30,463 nt of DNA, taken from contig JAEWYQ010000027.1 of the NCBI GenBank assembly GCA_023395555.1, positions 1 to 30,463 on the forward strand, given 5' to 3'. How positions within the stretch are numbered: position 1 is the stretch's first letter; every line of letters starts with the position of its first letter. Below, piece after piece: positions 30,387 through 30,463 of the stretch. The notes beneath the pieces were generated by a model. That model saw nothing but the letters and a program-made list of their open reading frames with translations, did not search any database and had not been told where the DNA came from. The stretch comes from Bacillota bacterium (lineage in GTDB: Bacteria; Bacillota; Clostridia; Lachnospirales; Lachnospiraceae). The translations under genes were made by a program, and so were the position numbers.

Positions 30387-30463
30387 TATATTTATTCCCA
30401 GCAATTTCAGAATAAAAACGAGAAATAAGTTGTGGTTTCATTAAAAATAGAAAACAGTCCCGA

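Overview
The window looks like chromosomal DNA of a low-to-mid GC Firmicute of class Clostridia, most likely a Lachnospiraceae relative. The basis is strong AGGAGG ribosome sites, sigma-A promoters (TTGACA-17-TATAAT type), and a gene mix of DegV, TraX, DUF3267, a BspA-like leucine-rich surface protein, a clostridial-type serpin and a PBSX-type tail cluster. Species cannot be fixed from the sequence alone.

Region 1 (1-1180): an unrecognised leader RNA and a DegV fatty-acid-binding protein, closed by a strong hairpin. Region 2 (1189-14605, all minus strand): a contractile-tail operon in the PBSX order. Read from its promoter side it runs: late regulator (ArpU/RinA-like), tail terminator, sheath, tube, tail-assembly chaperone with a -1 frameshift extension, tape measure, LysM baseplate hub protein, XkdQ, XkdR, XkdS, XkdT (baseplate J), XkdU, fibre proteins, a small XkdX-like protein, holin and amidase. 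No capsid, portal, protease, terminase, integrase or replication gene is present, so it reads as a headless phage-tail-like particle (R-type tailocin) rather than a complete prophage. Region 3 (14606-16142) is its control locus: a frameshifted Cro-like gene, divergent promoters with three related palindromes, a LexA-type box, a plus-strand Xre repressor and an ImmA/IrrE-type metalloprotease. DNA damage (LexA) and ImmA-type cleavage of the repressor are the likely inducers. The operon then builds the tail, and holin and amidase release it by lysis.

Region 4 (16229-18594): a TM2-domain protein with an N-terminal zinc finger, then a three-gene unit (membrane zinc-ribbon protein, PPM1/LCMT-like methyltransferase, TetR regulator). 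Region 5 (18664-21440, minus): a DUF3267 membrane zincin, then an ECF sigma factor overlapping by 4 nt a membrane-tethered serpin whose N-terminus resembles an anti-sigma/membrane anchor. A tRNA-Thr(CGU) follows at 21649-21721. Region 6 (21958-25457): response regulator, ABC ATPase, ABC permease, histidine kinase. This is a typical peptide-antibiotic sensing and export module, with a tandem direct repeat upstream of the transporter genes.

Region 7 (25560-30463): TraX-like membrane acyltransferase, an aldo/keto reductase behind a MerR-type 19-bp-spacer promoter, and a secreted leucine-rich-repeat protein with a strong terminator. The most notable items are the SOS-linked headless tail cluster with a textbook -1 frameshift site, its broken Cro-like gene, and the sigma factor-serpin pair.
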